A stretch of DNA of 64,000 nt. Origin: Staphylococcus pseudoxylosus. GTDB taxonomy: Bacteria; Bacillota; Bacilli; Staphylococcales; Staphylococcaceae. The DNA lies in assembly GCF_003697915.1 (NCBI RefSeq), contig NZ_RCVN01000001.1, forward strand, positions 310,001 to 374,000, in the 5' to 3' direction. The position numbers and the translations under genes were made by a program. This document shows, one piece after another, positions 7,930 to 15,406 of the stretch (positions are counted from its first letter, which is position 1; each line of letters begins with the position of its first letter). The notes below the pieces were generated by a model. The model had not been told where the DNA came from. It ran no database searches and was given only the letters and a program-made list of their open reading frames with translations.

Positions 7930-8109
7930 TTAGCAATTGCCGTTGCTTTCAGTCTTTTTTATTGCCTTGAAAAATTCTGGCCAAAACCAACAGTACGCTA
8001 TGAAGAATGTTGCAAAGTAGATAACTATTAAATGAATGAAGTCACTCGTTAATCCCATTGAAAGCAACATTATGAATACTGATTTTAAAACTGATAAAGT
8101 TCCGTTCAT
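7930..8109 (-). CDS. Small phage membrane protein (59 aa)
   Basis: Start ATG 8109 follows GGAGGGGTAAC, a strong ribosome site. The protein has two hydrophobic segments (SVFIMLLSMGLTSDFIHLIVIYFATFFIAY) and a charged tail. Staphylococcal phages usually have a small two-helix membrane protein at this position beside DUF1108 (DUF1270 in S. aureus phages), but I do not see enough identity to assign that family. Confidence 0.65.
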   Translation of the reverse strand: MNGTLSVLKSVFIMLLSMGLTSDFIHLIVIYFATFFIAYCWFWPEFFKAIKKTESNGNC

Positions 8110-8120
8110 GTTACCCCTCC

Positions 8121-8384
8121 TTATAAGTGTTTTTTGTGTCTAGTTTTTAAATATGTTATGAACTTTTCAATATCAATCAAGCACATTGTTCCAGAGTAAC
8201 TAATGTATAAACCTTCAATCCCTTGATTGTCTTCGTCATAATCTCTCAAAATGTTATAAGTTGTTGATTGACTAAAATCAAAAAGTTTATGAATGTTAGT
8301 AGCTCTTGCGTATAACGGTTTAACGAATACCTCGTTACCTGTTAAAGTATTTTCTGGTGTCGGTGGTGTTATTACTTTTGGCAT
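8121..8384 (-). CDS. DUF771-family excisionase-like phage protein
   Basis: An 87-residue protein opening MPKVITPPTPENTL. It continues with a small helix-turn-helix (ATNIHKLFDFSQSTTYNILRDY) and ends with a basic helix (IEKFITYLKTRHKKHL). This matches DUF771 proteins of staphylococcal phages, whose HTH resembles excisionase/MerR-type DNA binding. It is the first minus-strand gene after the divergent gene at 8476-8811. Confidence 0.8.
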   Translation of the reverse strand: MPKVITPPTPENTLTGNEVFVKPLYARATNIHKLFDFSQSTTYNILRDYDEDNQGIEGLYISYSGTMCLIDIEKFITYLKTRHKKHL

Positions 8385-8475
8385 TGTCTATCTCTCCTTT
8401 TAAAATTTACTATTCGGTCTTGCAATAATGTTTGGTACAATTGAGATATCCGTGTACAAAGGTGGTGAAAATAAT

Positions 8476-8811
8476 ATGCTTACTAACGAAGCAAATTTTG
8501 TTTTACATCATTTTTACGAAATATATAAAGATCGTTTAGATGATGGATATTCTGAAAAAATGGCTCGTTATTTTTATGATGATGAGGAAATTCATTTCAA
8601 TTACTTTCTAGGGTTTAGTTTTGATAATTTTGTGACTTACACTAAAGAACTTTCTTCTAATGAATATGTTTCACTAGGTCTTGGTGATGGAGGATTTGCT
8701 GAATTAATCCTCAAACCCAAAGCGATAACAGAAATGGAAAATTTATATAAAAATAACACCAAGAAATTCGTTAATACTTTATTTGATTTAAAAAAGCTGG
8801 TAGGTATTTAA
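8476..8811 (+). CDS. Divergent phage gene, possible winged-helix protein (111 aa)
   Basis: The start is placed at ATG 8476 (MLTNEANFVLHHFYEIYKDR) behind AAAGGTGGTGA. The gene is the only plus-strand one within the early operon, so it has its own promoter and behaves like a moron. The order (helix, helix, FSFDNFVTYTKELSSNEYVSLG, then a wing-like GGFAELILKPKAI and a long helix) resembles small winged-helix phage proteins of the YjcQ/DUF2513 type. That is a fold guess. Its neighbours are the DUF771 gene and the Tad2-like gene. Confidence 0.65.
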   Translation: MLTNEANFVLHHFYEIYKDRLDDGYSEKMARYFYDDEEIHFNYFLGFSFDNFVTYTKELSSNEYVSLGLGDGGFAELILKPKAITEMENLYKNNTKKFVNTLFDLKKLVGI

Positions 8812-9030
8812 CTACTCTCCAAGTACAAACCATTCATTAGATATTAAGTCCTCTGCCATTGGTTGCCACCTTTGTTTGTAGGACTTTTTATCTGCTATTG
8901 AGTAAAGCATTCCATGATACGGGTCGTTAGTTGGAAGTATTTCTCCCCTAAACCCTTCGTTTTTTAAGTCTCTTCTATAAATAGCTTTGCCTTTTTCCAT
9001 AGCTAAATTAGTTGCTTCTTGAATATTCAT
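8812..9030 (-). CDS. DUF2829 (Tad2-like) protein, possible anti-defence factor
   Basis: A 72-residue protein: MNIQEATNLAMEKGKAIYRRD at the start and RWQPMAEDLISNEWFVLGE at the end. Both ends are hallmarks of DUF2829. Established knowledge: the phage Thoeris inhibitor Tad2, which sequesters the cyclic signal, belongs to this family, and so does the anti-CRISPR AcrIIA7. Whether this member inhibits anything is inference. It starts at ATG 9030 behind GGAGG and lies next to an isolated plus-strand gene. Confidence 0.75.
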   Translation of the reverse strand: MNIQEATNLAMEKGKAIYRRDLKNEGFRGEILPTNDPYHGMLYSIADKKSYKQRWQPMAEDLISNEWFVLGE

Positions 9031-9044
9031 TCCGTTTCCTCCTA

Positions 9045-9251
9045 TTATTTGATTGTTATATCAAAATGTTTTTCAATTTCTTGTGCTGCCCAATACATTA
9101 TTTCTTCTAAGTGTCTTTCTCTGTTAACTCCGAATGTTTTAACCACTCCACCTTCTTCAATAGAATGTTCAAACGTTTCAGATTTATCGTTGATATTCAT
9201 TTCTAAGATGTAATGTATATACGTAAGCAATTCTTTTTGTTCTTTTGTCAT
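9045..9251 (-). CDS. Small phage protein of unknown function (68 aa)
   Basis: A soluble acidic protein (MTKEQKELLTYIHYILEMNI, EIMYWAAQEIEKHFDITIK) that is probably all helical apart from a central turn. It lies between the antirepressor and the Tad2-like gene. No family recognised. Confidence 0.6.
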   Translation of the reverse strand: MTKEQKELLTYIHYILEMNINDKSETFEHSIEEGGVVKTFGVNRERHLEEIMYWAAQEIEKHFDITIK

Positions 9252-9264
9252 TATTTAATCCCCC

Positions 9265-10041
9265 CTATATTTCGAATTGGCTAATATCTACGCCATACTT
9301 GATTGCCATGCTTTTAATAACTGAAATGTAAATCTCAATTAGTCTTGGTTCATCGTTAATTACATCTAATTTAGAAACTTTATTTATCTGAGACTTAGTT
9401 GCACCTTTTGCTAACATTTTTGCTCTACGGTTATTTAATCTCTGATCTAACTTACAGCGCCCCTTTTCTTCTAATAACTTGTACGCTTCAGTACGAACTG
9501 TTTTATGTTTATCTCCTCCACCTAAGTGTTGAGCAATTGCACCTAAAATTTTGTTTGTGTCGTTTCTCCAATTCTTTGTTTCAATACCAACAATATTGCG
9601 AATACCTGTAACTTCTGTTTCAATACGTTTGTTAAACTCTTGTTGTTCTTCTTGTATTTGCACGAACATCTTAATAGCTTCTAATTGGCTGGTAGGTGCA
9701 TTGAGTTGTGATTGTTCTTTAATGTGATTTTGCATTTCATGAAACGCATTAACATATGTTGCAGTGAACAATATCCCTTTTTCTCCAGTCATTTTGTTAG
9801 CTACCATGTCACAATCTTTTTTAGTTAATAGGTAGTGTTTGTAATTTTGATTGTTTCCGCCTAAATAAGTTGATTGGATAAAATAATCATCAAGGCTCAA
9901 TTTTGAGCTTTGTAAAATTACATTTTCGTAATTCTCTATATCTCTAATTAAATTTTTATGTTGCTTCCCTACCATTTTTGCTACTTCTCTACTGTCTACA
10001 TATAATTCGTTGTTTTGTTTTACAATTTGTAATTCTTGCAT
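9265..10041 (-). CDS. Rha-type phage antirepressor with ORF6C-like C-terminus
   Basis: A 258-residue protein. The N-terminal domain (YVDSREVAKMVGKQHKNLIRDI, then YLLTKKDCDMVANKMTGEKG, about 12-110) is the Rha regulatory domain. The C-terminal part (NILG-type helices, LEEKGRCKLDQRLNNRRAKM, and a closing EIYISVIKSMAIKYGVDI) resembles ORF6C. Such proteins act in the lysis/lysogeny decision. The gene follows cro on the same transcript, the usual position. Confidence 0.85.
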   Translation of the reverse strand: MQELQIVKQNNELYVDSREVAKMVGKQHKNLIRDIENYENVILQSSKLSLDDYFIQSTYLGGNNQNYKHYLLTKKDCDMVANKMTGEKGILFTATYVNAFHEMQNHIKEQSQLNAPTSQLEAIKMFVQIQEEQQEFNKRIETEVTGIRNIVGIETKNWRNDTNKILGAIAQHLGGGDKHKTVRTEAYKLLEEKGRCKLDQRLNNRRAKMLAKGATKSQINKVSKLDVINDEPRLIEIYISVIKSMAIKYGVDISQFEI

Positions 10042-10055
10042 TTGTTTTTCTCCTT

Positions 10056-10262
10056 TTAAGTTGATTGTTTTTCTCTTGAAAACAGATATTCTATTTCGTA
10101 CTCTGGAAAAAACTCGTTCTTAATAAGTAACGCCTCTCCAAACTTAAAATCTGAAATTCCGTTAATCTTATCTGAAACCGTTTGATATCTTACTTCTAAT
10201 AAATCAGCGATATCTACCAGAGATACATTTTTTTGTTTTCTGACGTCTTCTAAGTTCGACAA
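10056..10262 (-). CDS. Cro-like repressor
   Basis: A 68-residue HTH protein. The helix-turn-helix lies at about 12-34 (VSLVDIADLLEVRYQTVSDKI). It is divergent from the CI-like repressor across a 200-bp switch region that carries operator palindromes, one of them immediately in front of this start. By position and size it is the Cro equivalent that commits to lytic growth. Confidence 0.8.
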   Translation of the reverse strand: MSNLEDVRKQKNVSLVDIADLLEVRYQTVSDKINGISDFKFGEALLIKNEFFPEYEIEYLFSREKQST

Positions 10263-10279
10263 AATAGTACCTCCTACTT

Positions 10280-10421
10280 AATACGAATTTTCGTATTATA
10301 GTTTAAAATTTTTAGCAACCTTGTCGATTGCTTAATTACAATATATACGAATTTTCGTACTAGGTCAATACTAATTTTCATATTTTTTGTTTAATTTCAA
10401 CTTGATATACGATTTTTCGCA
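10280..10421. promoter_or_regulatory. Lysogeny-switch operators (four related palindromes)
   Basis: The best copy, AATACGAATTTTCGTATT, is a perfect dyad at 10280-10297. Further copies are TACGAATTTTCGTA at 10346-10359, a decayed one at 10367-10384 (AATACTAATTTTCATATT) and TACGATTTTTCGCA at 10408-10421. Two lie exactly in promoter spacers. They are the likely binding sites of the CI-like and Cro-like proteins. Confidence 0.85.
10340..10368 (-). promoter_or_regulatory. Lytic (cro-side) promoter
   Basis: On the minus strand, -35 TTGACC and -10 TATATT are separated by exactly 17 bases. The spacer is filled by the operator at 10346-10359, so repressor binding would block polymerase. It drives cro and the early operon. 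Confidence 0.7.
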
Positions 10422-10430
10422 TGGTATTAT
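10402..10430 (+). promoter_or_regulatory. Repressor (cI-side) promoter
   Basis: -35 TTGATA and -10 TATTAT with a 17-base spacer. The operator at 10408-10421 lies in the spacer. It reads into the CI-like gene at 10463. The architecture is the same as the facing lytic promoter. Confidence 0.7.
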
Positions 10431-10462
10431 ATAGGTACAAATTAGAAATGAGGTAAACGAAT

Positions 10463-11086
10463 ATGACTAAAGAAAAAGATTTAAAACGTCTAATGGAAAT
10501 AAAATCAGGTAGTGTGAAGGCTTTTTCAGAAGAAGTCGGTTTAGCTTATACAACAGTTAGATCTATTTTAGAAAGAGGAGTATTTAACGCTAAAGTAGAA
10601 AACGTCATCAAAATTTGTAAGGGGTTAGATATTAAACCAGAAGATTTAATGGGAATTGAAAAACCTAAAGTAGAGTCTCCAATAGATACTTTACCAGTTA
10701 AAAAGATACCAGTTGTTTCTAAAATTTCTGCTGGACTTCCAATATATAGCGAAGAAAATTTAATAGACTACATATATTTCGCTACTGATAAAATTGATTC
10801 TGACAAAGAAGAATTTGCATTGAGAGTATCTGGCGATAGTATGGATAAAATTTTTCAAGAAGGCGATGTTGTAGTGATTGAAAAAGATTCTACTGTAGAG
10901 AATGGTCAATTAGGGGTTGTTATGATTAATGGGTATAATGCAACAGTTAAAAGAATAAGATATAATAACGACCAAATAATACTTATACCTGAATCTAACA
11001 ACCCTAATCACTATCCACAGGTATATGGAATAAATGACGAAGTGAAAATAGTCGGTAGAGTTGTAGCAAGTCAAAAATTATTCTAA
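10463..11086 (+). CDS. CI-like phage repressor (XRE HTH + S24 peptidase)
   Basis: A 207-residue protein. The N-terminal HTH lies at about 15-60 (VKAFSEEVGLAYTTVRSILERG). The C-terminal LexA/S24 peptidase domain has the cleavage-type Ala90-Gly91 pair (KISAGLP), catalytic Ser126 (RVSGDSMD) and catalytic Lys163 (NATVKRI). RecA-triggered self-cleavage during the SOS response is the known mechanism of this family and would induce the prophage. All key residues are present, so the repressor looks functional. Confidence 0.92.
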   Translation: MTKEKDLKRLMEIKSGSVKAFSEEVGLAYTTVRSILERGVFNAKVENVIKICKGLDIKPEDLMGIEKPKVESPIDTLPVKKIPVVSKISAGLPIYSEENLIDYIYFATDKIDSDKEEFALRVSGDSMDKIFQEGDVVVIEKDSTVENGQLGVVMINGYNATVKRIRYNNDQIILIPESNNPNHYPQVYGINDEVKIVGRVVASQKLF

Positions 11087-11157
11087 TATTAGCTTTGACA
11101 TCGTATCAGTTATTAAAAATAAAAGCAGGTTACTCAAAACCTAGAAAAAGGAAAAAC

Positions 11158-11566
11158 ATGAAAAAGAAAATAACAAATGATTACAGAACATCAGAATTAT
11201 TAGAAGATAAGCTTCAAGATCACACAGATATAGCATACAAAAACAGTAAAATATTTCCAAGAACTCAGCATGTCAATATAGTTTATGAGGAAAATGACAA
11301 GATAGTGGCTGGTTTAGTAGGCTATAATTATCTTGATTACTTTCATGTAGGTATTATGGGTCGATAAAGATCAGCGTGGTAAAAATCTAGGTTTTAAACT
11401 AATCAAAGATTTAGAAAAATTAAAAAGCCAATATTATATTAAGTATATTCATTTAGAGACTATGTCATTTCAAGCATTAGAATTTTATTTGAAGTTAGAT
11501 TTTGTAGTTTTTGGTGAAATCAAAGATAGTGATAAAACTATGTTCTTTTTAAAAAAAGAAATATAA
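11158..11566 (+). pseudogene. GNAT acetyltransferase with a frameshift
   Basis: The reading frame from ATG 11158 (MKKKITNDYRTSELLEDKL) runs to a TGA-type break near 11365. The next frame resumes as LWVDKDQRGKNLGFKLIKDLEKL and ends FFLKKEI at 11566. VDKDQRGKNLGFKLI is the acetyl-CoA binding loop of GNAT enzymes (R/Q-x-x-G-x-G/A), and the ALEFYLKLDF helix completes the fold. An indel at about 11352-11362 (GGTATTATGGGTCG) separates the halves. It lies just after the repressor, a common site for phage cargo. Confidence 0.75.
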
Positions 11567-11581
11567 ATAAGAGCCATAATC

Positions 11582-11680
11582 ATGTTAAATAAGTATTTTG
11601 TATTAATATCTTTATTTTTAACTGCTTATAGTAATAATGAAAAAATCAAAAAACTAAAAACACATAAAAAATGTTATTAA
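11582..11680 (+). pseudogene. Possible relic of a small phage lipoprotein
   Basis: A 32-residue ORF (MLNKYFVLISLFLTAYSNNE, then lysine-rich) has the shape of a lipoprotein signal, but the lipobox position reads LTAY instead of LTAC. The ribosome site is poor. It is either a decayed lipoprotein or chance. Confidence 0.25.
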
Positions 11681-11810
11681 AGTTTTAATCATAAGAGACC
11701 CCTGCTGCACCCTATATATATTTTTAATATACACTGTTAATATAGTTATTTTACAAAATTAATATTAAACTTTAAAATTAAAATATACTAATATATTATG
11801 GAGGACTTAT

Positions 11811-11939
11811 ATGAAAAAAATTGTCTTAATGTTTATTTTGGTTAGTGTTTTAGGTATCAAGATAATTGATATTCTAAGTACTGATGCGGATTACACTGAT
11901 GTTGAGGAAGACGAAATTCCAAATATTGGTAATTTTTAA
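11811..11939 (+). CDS. Small secreted or membrane-anchored peptide (42 aa)
   Basis: ATG 11811 follows GGAGG. A hydrophobic N-terminal segment (KKIVLMFILVSVLGIKII) leads to a very acidic exported tail (DADYTDVEEDEIPNIGNF). It stands alone between the repressor region and the integrase and has its own strong terminator, so it is a lysogenic-conversion style gene. Function unknown. Confidence 0.55.
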   Translation: MKKIVLMFILVSVLGIKIIDILSTDADYTDVEEDEIPNIGNF

Positions 11940-11952
11940 TTCTAAGATTTAA

Positions 11953-11985
11953 GAGATACTATAGGAATAGTATCTCTTGTTTTTT
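11953..11985 (+). terminator. Rho-independent terminator after the 42-aa peptide
   Basis: A perfect 10-bp stem (GAGATACTAT / ATAGTATCTC) with loop AGGA, followed by TTGTTTTTTAT. Confidence 0.9.
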
Positions 11986-12009
11986 ATCTTTTTAAAGGAT
12001 GTGAAAATA

Positions 12010-12093
12010 TTGGAAGAAAATAATAAAGAGTTGCTAATTGTTATGCCAATACTTTTAGTGAGTTTTACCGTAGCTTTATTTTTAGCAAAATAA
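12010..12093 (+). CDS. Possible 27-residue membrane peptide
   Basis: TTG 12010 lies behind AAAGGATGTG. The peptide is LEENNKELLIVMPILLVSFT ending VALFLAK: an acidic start and one transmembrane helix, the same layout as the peptide at 766-864. A terminator (AAGCACCC-TTT-GGGTGCTT, 12095-12114) follows directly, which supports a discrete transcript. Confidence 0.4.
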   Translation: MEENNKELLIVMPILLVSFTVALFLAK

Positions 12094-12094
12094 A

Positions 12095-12125
12095 AAAGCA
12101 CCCTTTGGGTGCTTGGAAAAATTTT
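12095..12125 (+). terminator. Terminator before the integrase
   Basis: An 8-bp stem AAGCACCC/GGGTGCTT with a 3-nt loop. The T-run (ATTTTT) follows after a short GAAAA spacer. Confidence 0.6.
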
Positions 12126-12211
12126 TCGAATGAAAAAAACTATTAACGTGTTTTTTATACCACAGTATTTTTATATTAAACATATTTTTATCTTTTTAGG
12201 GGGAATAACTT

Positions 12212-13429
12212 ATGTGGACAGAACAATTTAAAAATAAAGAAGGCAAAACTAAATACCGCTTCTATGAAAAATACAAAGACCCATATACGGATAAATGGCG
12301 CAGAGTTAGTGTTGTAATGAACAAAGATACTAAAGCTTCTCAGAAAGAAGCTATGTTCCAATTAGATGATAAGATACAAAGTAAGCTAAAAACAGTTGGT
12401 TTAAAAAGTTCAAACAACATAACTGTTGAACAAGCAATAGACGAATGGTTTGAACACTATAAGATACATTCAGGAGTTAAGAAAAGTTCAATAAAAACAA
12501 AAATTTCTTCAATCAATCTACTTAAAAAAGTCATGCCTGAAAACACTTTGCTCAAAAACCTTTCGTTACCTACTGTTAATAAAATTTTTAATGATTTCTT
12601 TAAAGAAGGTTTTTCAAGAAATGTAAATAAAGAAGTGCTAGGTATTTTTAAACACTCATTGAAACATGCCCACAAAAGCTATAGCGATATTAATATAGAA
12701 TATTTAAACGAATTGAAAGCGCCAAAAGAAACTAAGGATTATGAACAACTAATGAATGAGAAAAACAATTATTTAGAAAAAGCACAGTTAAAACAATTAA
12801 TTAATTATTTTTCTGAGAAAGCTCACCAATCAAAAAAAGCACATCATAAAAGATTAAATTTATTTCTATCTTTTATAATTGAAATCCAAGCAATGAATGG
12901 AATGAGAATTGGAGAGTTACTTGCTATAAAAGAAGATGATATTGATCTAGTCGAAAAAACATTAAGTATTAATGGAACAATGTTGTGGGAAATTAGTGAA
13001 GATGGTTTCGGAGTTAAAGAAAGTACTAAAACAGATACTAGCTTTAGAACAATCGGACTTACTGATAGAAGTTGTGAAATATTCAAAAAGGCTATATTAG
13101 AAAATAAAGTTGCAGCAAGGTGGAACAACTCATATACAAATCGGAATTTTGTATTTTCAAATTACAAAGGTAATCCGTTTCACCCTAATATTATAAATAA
13201 AAAACTAAAAGAAGCTACTAAAGAATTAGAATTTAATAAAAACGTTACAACACACACTTTAAGACATACGCACATTTCTTTCTTAGCTGAATTGGGATTA
13301 GAACTTAAATCTATTATGAATCGTGTTGGTCATAATAACCCTGACACAACTATAAAAATCTATACTCATGTTACTAAAAAGATGGAAAAAGATGTGATTG
13401 ATAAATTAGAGTCTTTTAAAATTATGTAA
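12212..13429 (+). CDS. int: Prophage tyrosine integrase
   Basis: A 405-residue tyrosine recombinase of the phage integrase type. The N-terminal arm-binding domain (residues 1-60, YRFYEKYKDPYTDKWRRVSV) is followed by a SAM-like core-binding domain. The catalytic domain shows Arg in NGMRIGELLAI, the box HTLRHTHISFLAELG, GH in NRVGHNNPDTT and the nucleophile Tyr in IYTHV. It ends beside the presumed attachment site and reads outwards, the normal orientation. Confidence 0.95.
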   Translation: MWTEQFKNKEGKTKYRFYEKYKDPYTDKWRRVSVVMNKDTKASQKEAMFQLDDKIQSKLKTVGLKSSNNITVEQAIDEWFEHYKIHSGVKKSSIKTKISSINLLKKVMPENTLLKNLSLPTVNKIFNDFFKEGFSRNVNKEVLGIFKHSLKHAHKSYSDINIEYLNELKAPKETKDYEQLMNEKNNYLEKAQLKQLINYFSEKAHQSKKAHHKRLNLFLSFIIEIQAMNGMRIGELLAIKEDDIDLVEKTLSINGTMLWEISEDGFGVKESTKTDTSFRTIGLTDRSCEIFKKAILENKVAARWNNSYTNRNFVFSNYKGNPFHPNIINKKLKEATKELEFNKNVTTHTLRHTHISFLAELGLELKSIMNRVGHNNPDTTIKIYTHVTKKMEKDVIDKLESFKIM

Positions 13430-13431
13430 CT

Positions 13432-13463
13432 TGCCCTTTTTCTGCCCTTTTTCTGCCCTTTTT
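13432..13463. repeat. Three 11-bp tandem repeats at the phage-chromosome junction
   Basis: The unit TGCCCTTTTTC occurs three times in tandem directly after the integrase stop (the last copy ends in A). The position suggests integrase arm-type sites or part of the attachment site. The core itself cannot be defined without the other end. Confidence 0.6.
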
Positions 13464-13477
13464 ATTTTTTAAGACAA

Positions 13478-13511
13478 AGAAAAACCCCTACAAACACTAT
13501 GTTCATAGGGG
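13478..13511 (-). terminator. Terminator of the transaldolase-like gene
   Basis: On the minus strand, CCCCTA...TAGGGG with a 15-nt loop is followed by TTTTTC. It lies between the core gene and the prophage end. Confidence 0.7.
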
Positions 13512-13518
13512 ATTGGTA

Positions 13519-14232
13519 TTAAAGAATTGATAAGCCTGAGCTTTGGATATCTTTTGCAAACCCTTTAACTGTATCAACTGAGAGTTCATTAATGTCACGG
13601 CCAAGATTGTTGTTTACTTTTTTAACAACATCTGCTGGACATGTGATAATATCAGCGCCAACTTCATCAGCTTGTATAACATTAATTACTTCACGACAAC
13701 TAGCCCATAATAATTTCACGCCGTCTTTACTATGTGTAATTTCAGCAGCTTCTTTCATCATAGGAATTGGGTCTACTCCTGTATCTGCAATACGGCCAGC
13801 AAATACTGATACATAAGTTGGAACACCTTCAGTTACAGCATCTGTAATTTCTTTAACTTGATCTAAAGTATAAACAGCAGTTACGTTTAAACGAACATTT
13901 TCTGCTGATAATTTTTTAATTAGAGAAATAGTTGATTCACCTTTTGTGTTTACAACTGGAATTTTAACAAATACGTTACTACCATATTGTTTTAAAATTT
14001 CAGCTTCTTTTGCCATAGTTTCTAAATCATCTGCAAATACTTCAAATGAGATAGAAGCATCAGGAATCTCGCGAACAGCTTCTTCAGCGAAAGCTTTATA
14101 GTCAGTTACACCTGCTTTTGCCATTAAACTTGGGTTAGTAGTAAAACCATCAACCTGTTTATTTTTATAAGCTGCTTTCATTTCTTCAATATCTGCACCA
14201 TCTGCAAATACTTCAACATTTAATTTTGCCAT
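13519..14232 (-). CDS. Transaldolase / fructose-6-phosphate aldolase family protein
   Basis: A 237-residue TIM-barrel protein, the short form of the family. DGFTTNPSLMAKAG (the substrate-side loop near residue 30), VFVKIPVV with the Schiff-base lysine (about 90-95), VSVFAGRIADTG and LLWASCRE are the conserved strands. Related S. aureus proteins are annotated as transaldolase or F6P aldolase. Substrate preference cannot be read from sequence. It is the first core gene next to the prophage and is intact, so the phage did not disrupt it. Confidence 0.88.
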   Translation of the reverse strand: MAKLNVEVFADGADIEEMKAAYKNKQVDGFTTNPSLMAKAGVTDYKAFAEEAVREIPDASISFEVFADDLETMAKEAEILKQYGSNVFVKIPVVNTKGESTISLIKKLSAENVRLNVTAVYTLDQVKEITDAVTEGVPTYVSVFAGRIADTGVDPIPMMKEAAEITHSKDGVKLLWASCREVINVIQADEVGADIITCPADVVKKVNNNLGRDINELSVDTVKGFAKDIQSSGLSIL

Positions 14233-14511
14233 TACTTATTCCTCCTGACTTAATTAAATAATTCAACAAAGAATTATTTGATAACGGTTATTAACCATAC
14301 AACTTAGTTATACCACCTATAAAGAATTAATTCTAATTTTTTGCTTAAAATCAGAATATTTTTACAGTGATATTAAACTTTTTTTATATAAGAGAACTAA
14401 TCCTACATAAGCATATATTCAATATGTTAATATACTATATAAATATAAATTGCATTAGTTTTTTGTAAATTTATGGTATTATTGTTAAATGAATTGCATT
14501 AGGAGGTACAA

Positions 14512-14817
14512 ATGGCACGTTCAAAACTTTACTTTTATTTATCTACTTTATTGGTTATTATTAGTTTTTATTTTAATACAAGAAACCCTCTATTAAATAT
14601 GCATTTTAATTCGATGATAAAATTAATATTTGTTTGTAGTATTATAAATGCTATCATTTTAATAATTTCCATTATCTTTGCTGATAAATCAATCAAACAT
14701 CTACATGAAGAGTCAGATTGGATACGAAAAGCAAGTAAGATATTACCATACGTTATTTTAATCGTAATTGTTATTCATATTCTTGCTTCTCTATCAACAT
14801 TTGGCATCATATTCTAA
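14512..14817 (+). CDS. Small membrane protein of unknown function (101 aa)
   Basis: Three hydrophobic segments (LYFYLSTLLVIISFYF; LIFVCSIINAIILIISIIF; ILPYVILIVIVIHILASLS) around a charged cytoplasmic or external loop (ADKSIKHLHEESDWIRKASK). Start ATG 14512 follows AGGAGG. No family recognised. It stands alone upstream of the crcB pair. Confidence 0.75.
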   Translation: MARSKLYFYLSTLLVIISFYFNTRNPLLNMHFNSMIKLIFVCSIINAIILIISIIFADKSIKHLHEESDWIRKASKILPYVILIVIVIHILASLSTFGIIF

Positions 14818-15031
14818 TTAAGGGGCTAGGACAACAATTGATGTCTTGGCCTCTGTTATTGTGGTTAAAGTAAATCTTTGATTTAATAAAGTTATGCATA
14901 TGTCCATACAATCCGGACAATTATAAATACATTCTAAATTTCTAGTTATATTTGAAATTATAAAAACAAGAATTAAGCTTTAATAGCAATACCATGTTGC
15001 TAAAACTTGCACTGTTTTTAAGAAAGGAAGC

Positions 15032-15406
15032 ATGCCAACAATGCAATATTTATATATTTTTGTAGGAGGCGCTGTCGGTGCACTACTCAGATATTTGTTT
15101 TCATTTATGAGTGTTAATTCTACAATTCCTACTGGTACATTTATCACTAATGTTTTAGGCGCTTTTTTAATGGGGTTTCTAGGGACGCTAACTTTACAAT
15201 ATTACAAGCATAATCCACATTTAAAAAAAGGCATTACTACAGGTTTATTGGGTGCAATGACTACCTTTTCTACATTTCAATTTGAACTTATACATTTATT
15301 CATGCAGCAAGCTTATTTAGCTGTTACTATTTACGCAATCAGTAGTTATGTTTTAGGAATTTGCTTATGCTATATTGGCGTTAGATTGGGGGCACGTATC
15401 TCATGA
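15032..15406 (+). CDS. crcB1: CrcB/Fluc fluoride channel, first subunit
   Basis: A 124-residue four-helix membrane protein. Family motifs are GGAVGALLRYLF, TFITNVLGAFLMGFL and GLLGAMTTFSTFQFE. Fluc channels expel fluoride as dual-topology dimers. Firmicutes often have two unlike genes that form the heterodimer, and the second follows here with a 4-base overlap. No fluoride riboswitch is visible in the 200 bases upstream. Confidence 0.92.
   Translation: MPTMQYLYIFVGGAVGALLRYLFSFMSVNSTIPTGTFITNVLGAFLMGFLGTLTLQYYKHNPHLKKGITTGLLGAMTTFSTFQFELIHLFMQQAYLAVTIYAISSYVLGICLCYIGVRLGARIS

Larger units (their letters stand above)
1..13463. mobile_element. Right-hand part of a staphylococcal prophage
   Basis: This block holds the integrase, lysogeny switch, antirepressor and early replication/recombination genes of a temperate siphovirus. 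Only the integrase, repressor and a few small genes point right; nearly all else is on the minus strand and heads into the missing left part, where structural and lysis genes would lie. The right boundary is placed just after the integrase, in the 11-bp repeats at 13432-13463, because a core transaldolase gene follows at once. The left attachment site is outside the window, so the exact core cannot be fixed. Confidence 0.9.

Noticed and set aside
12457..13128. Minus-strand frames inside the phage integrase
   Set aside because: They oppose a complete integrase with all catalytic residues.
14821..15031. Possible fluoride riboswitch in front of crcB1
   Set aside because: The conserved fluoride aptamer sequence is not present; only AT-rich leader is seen.
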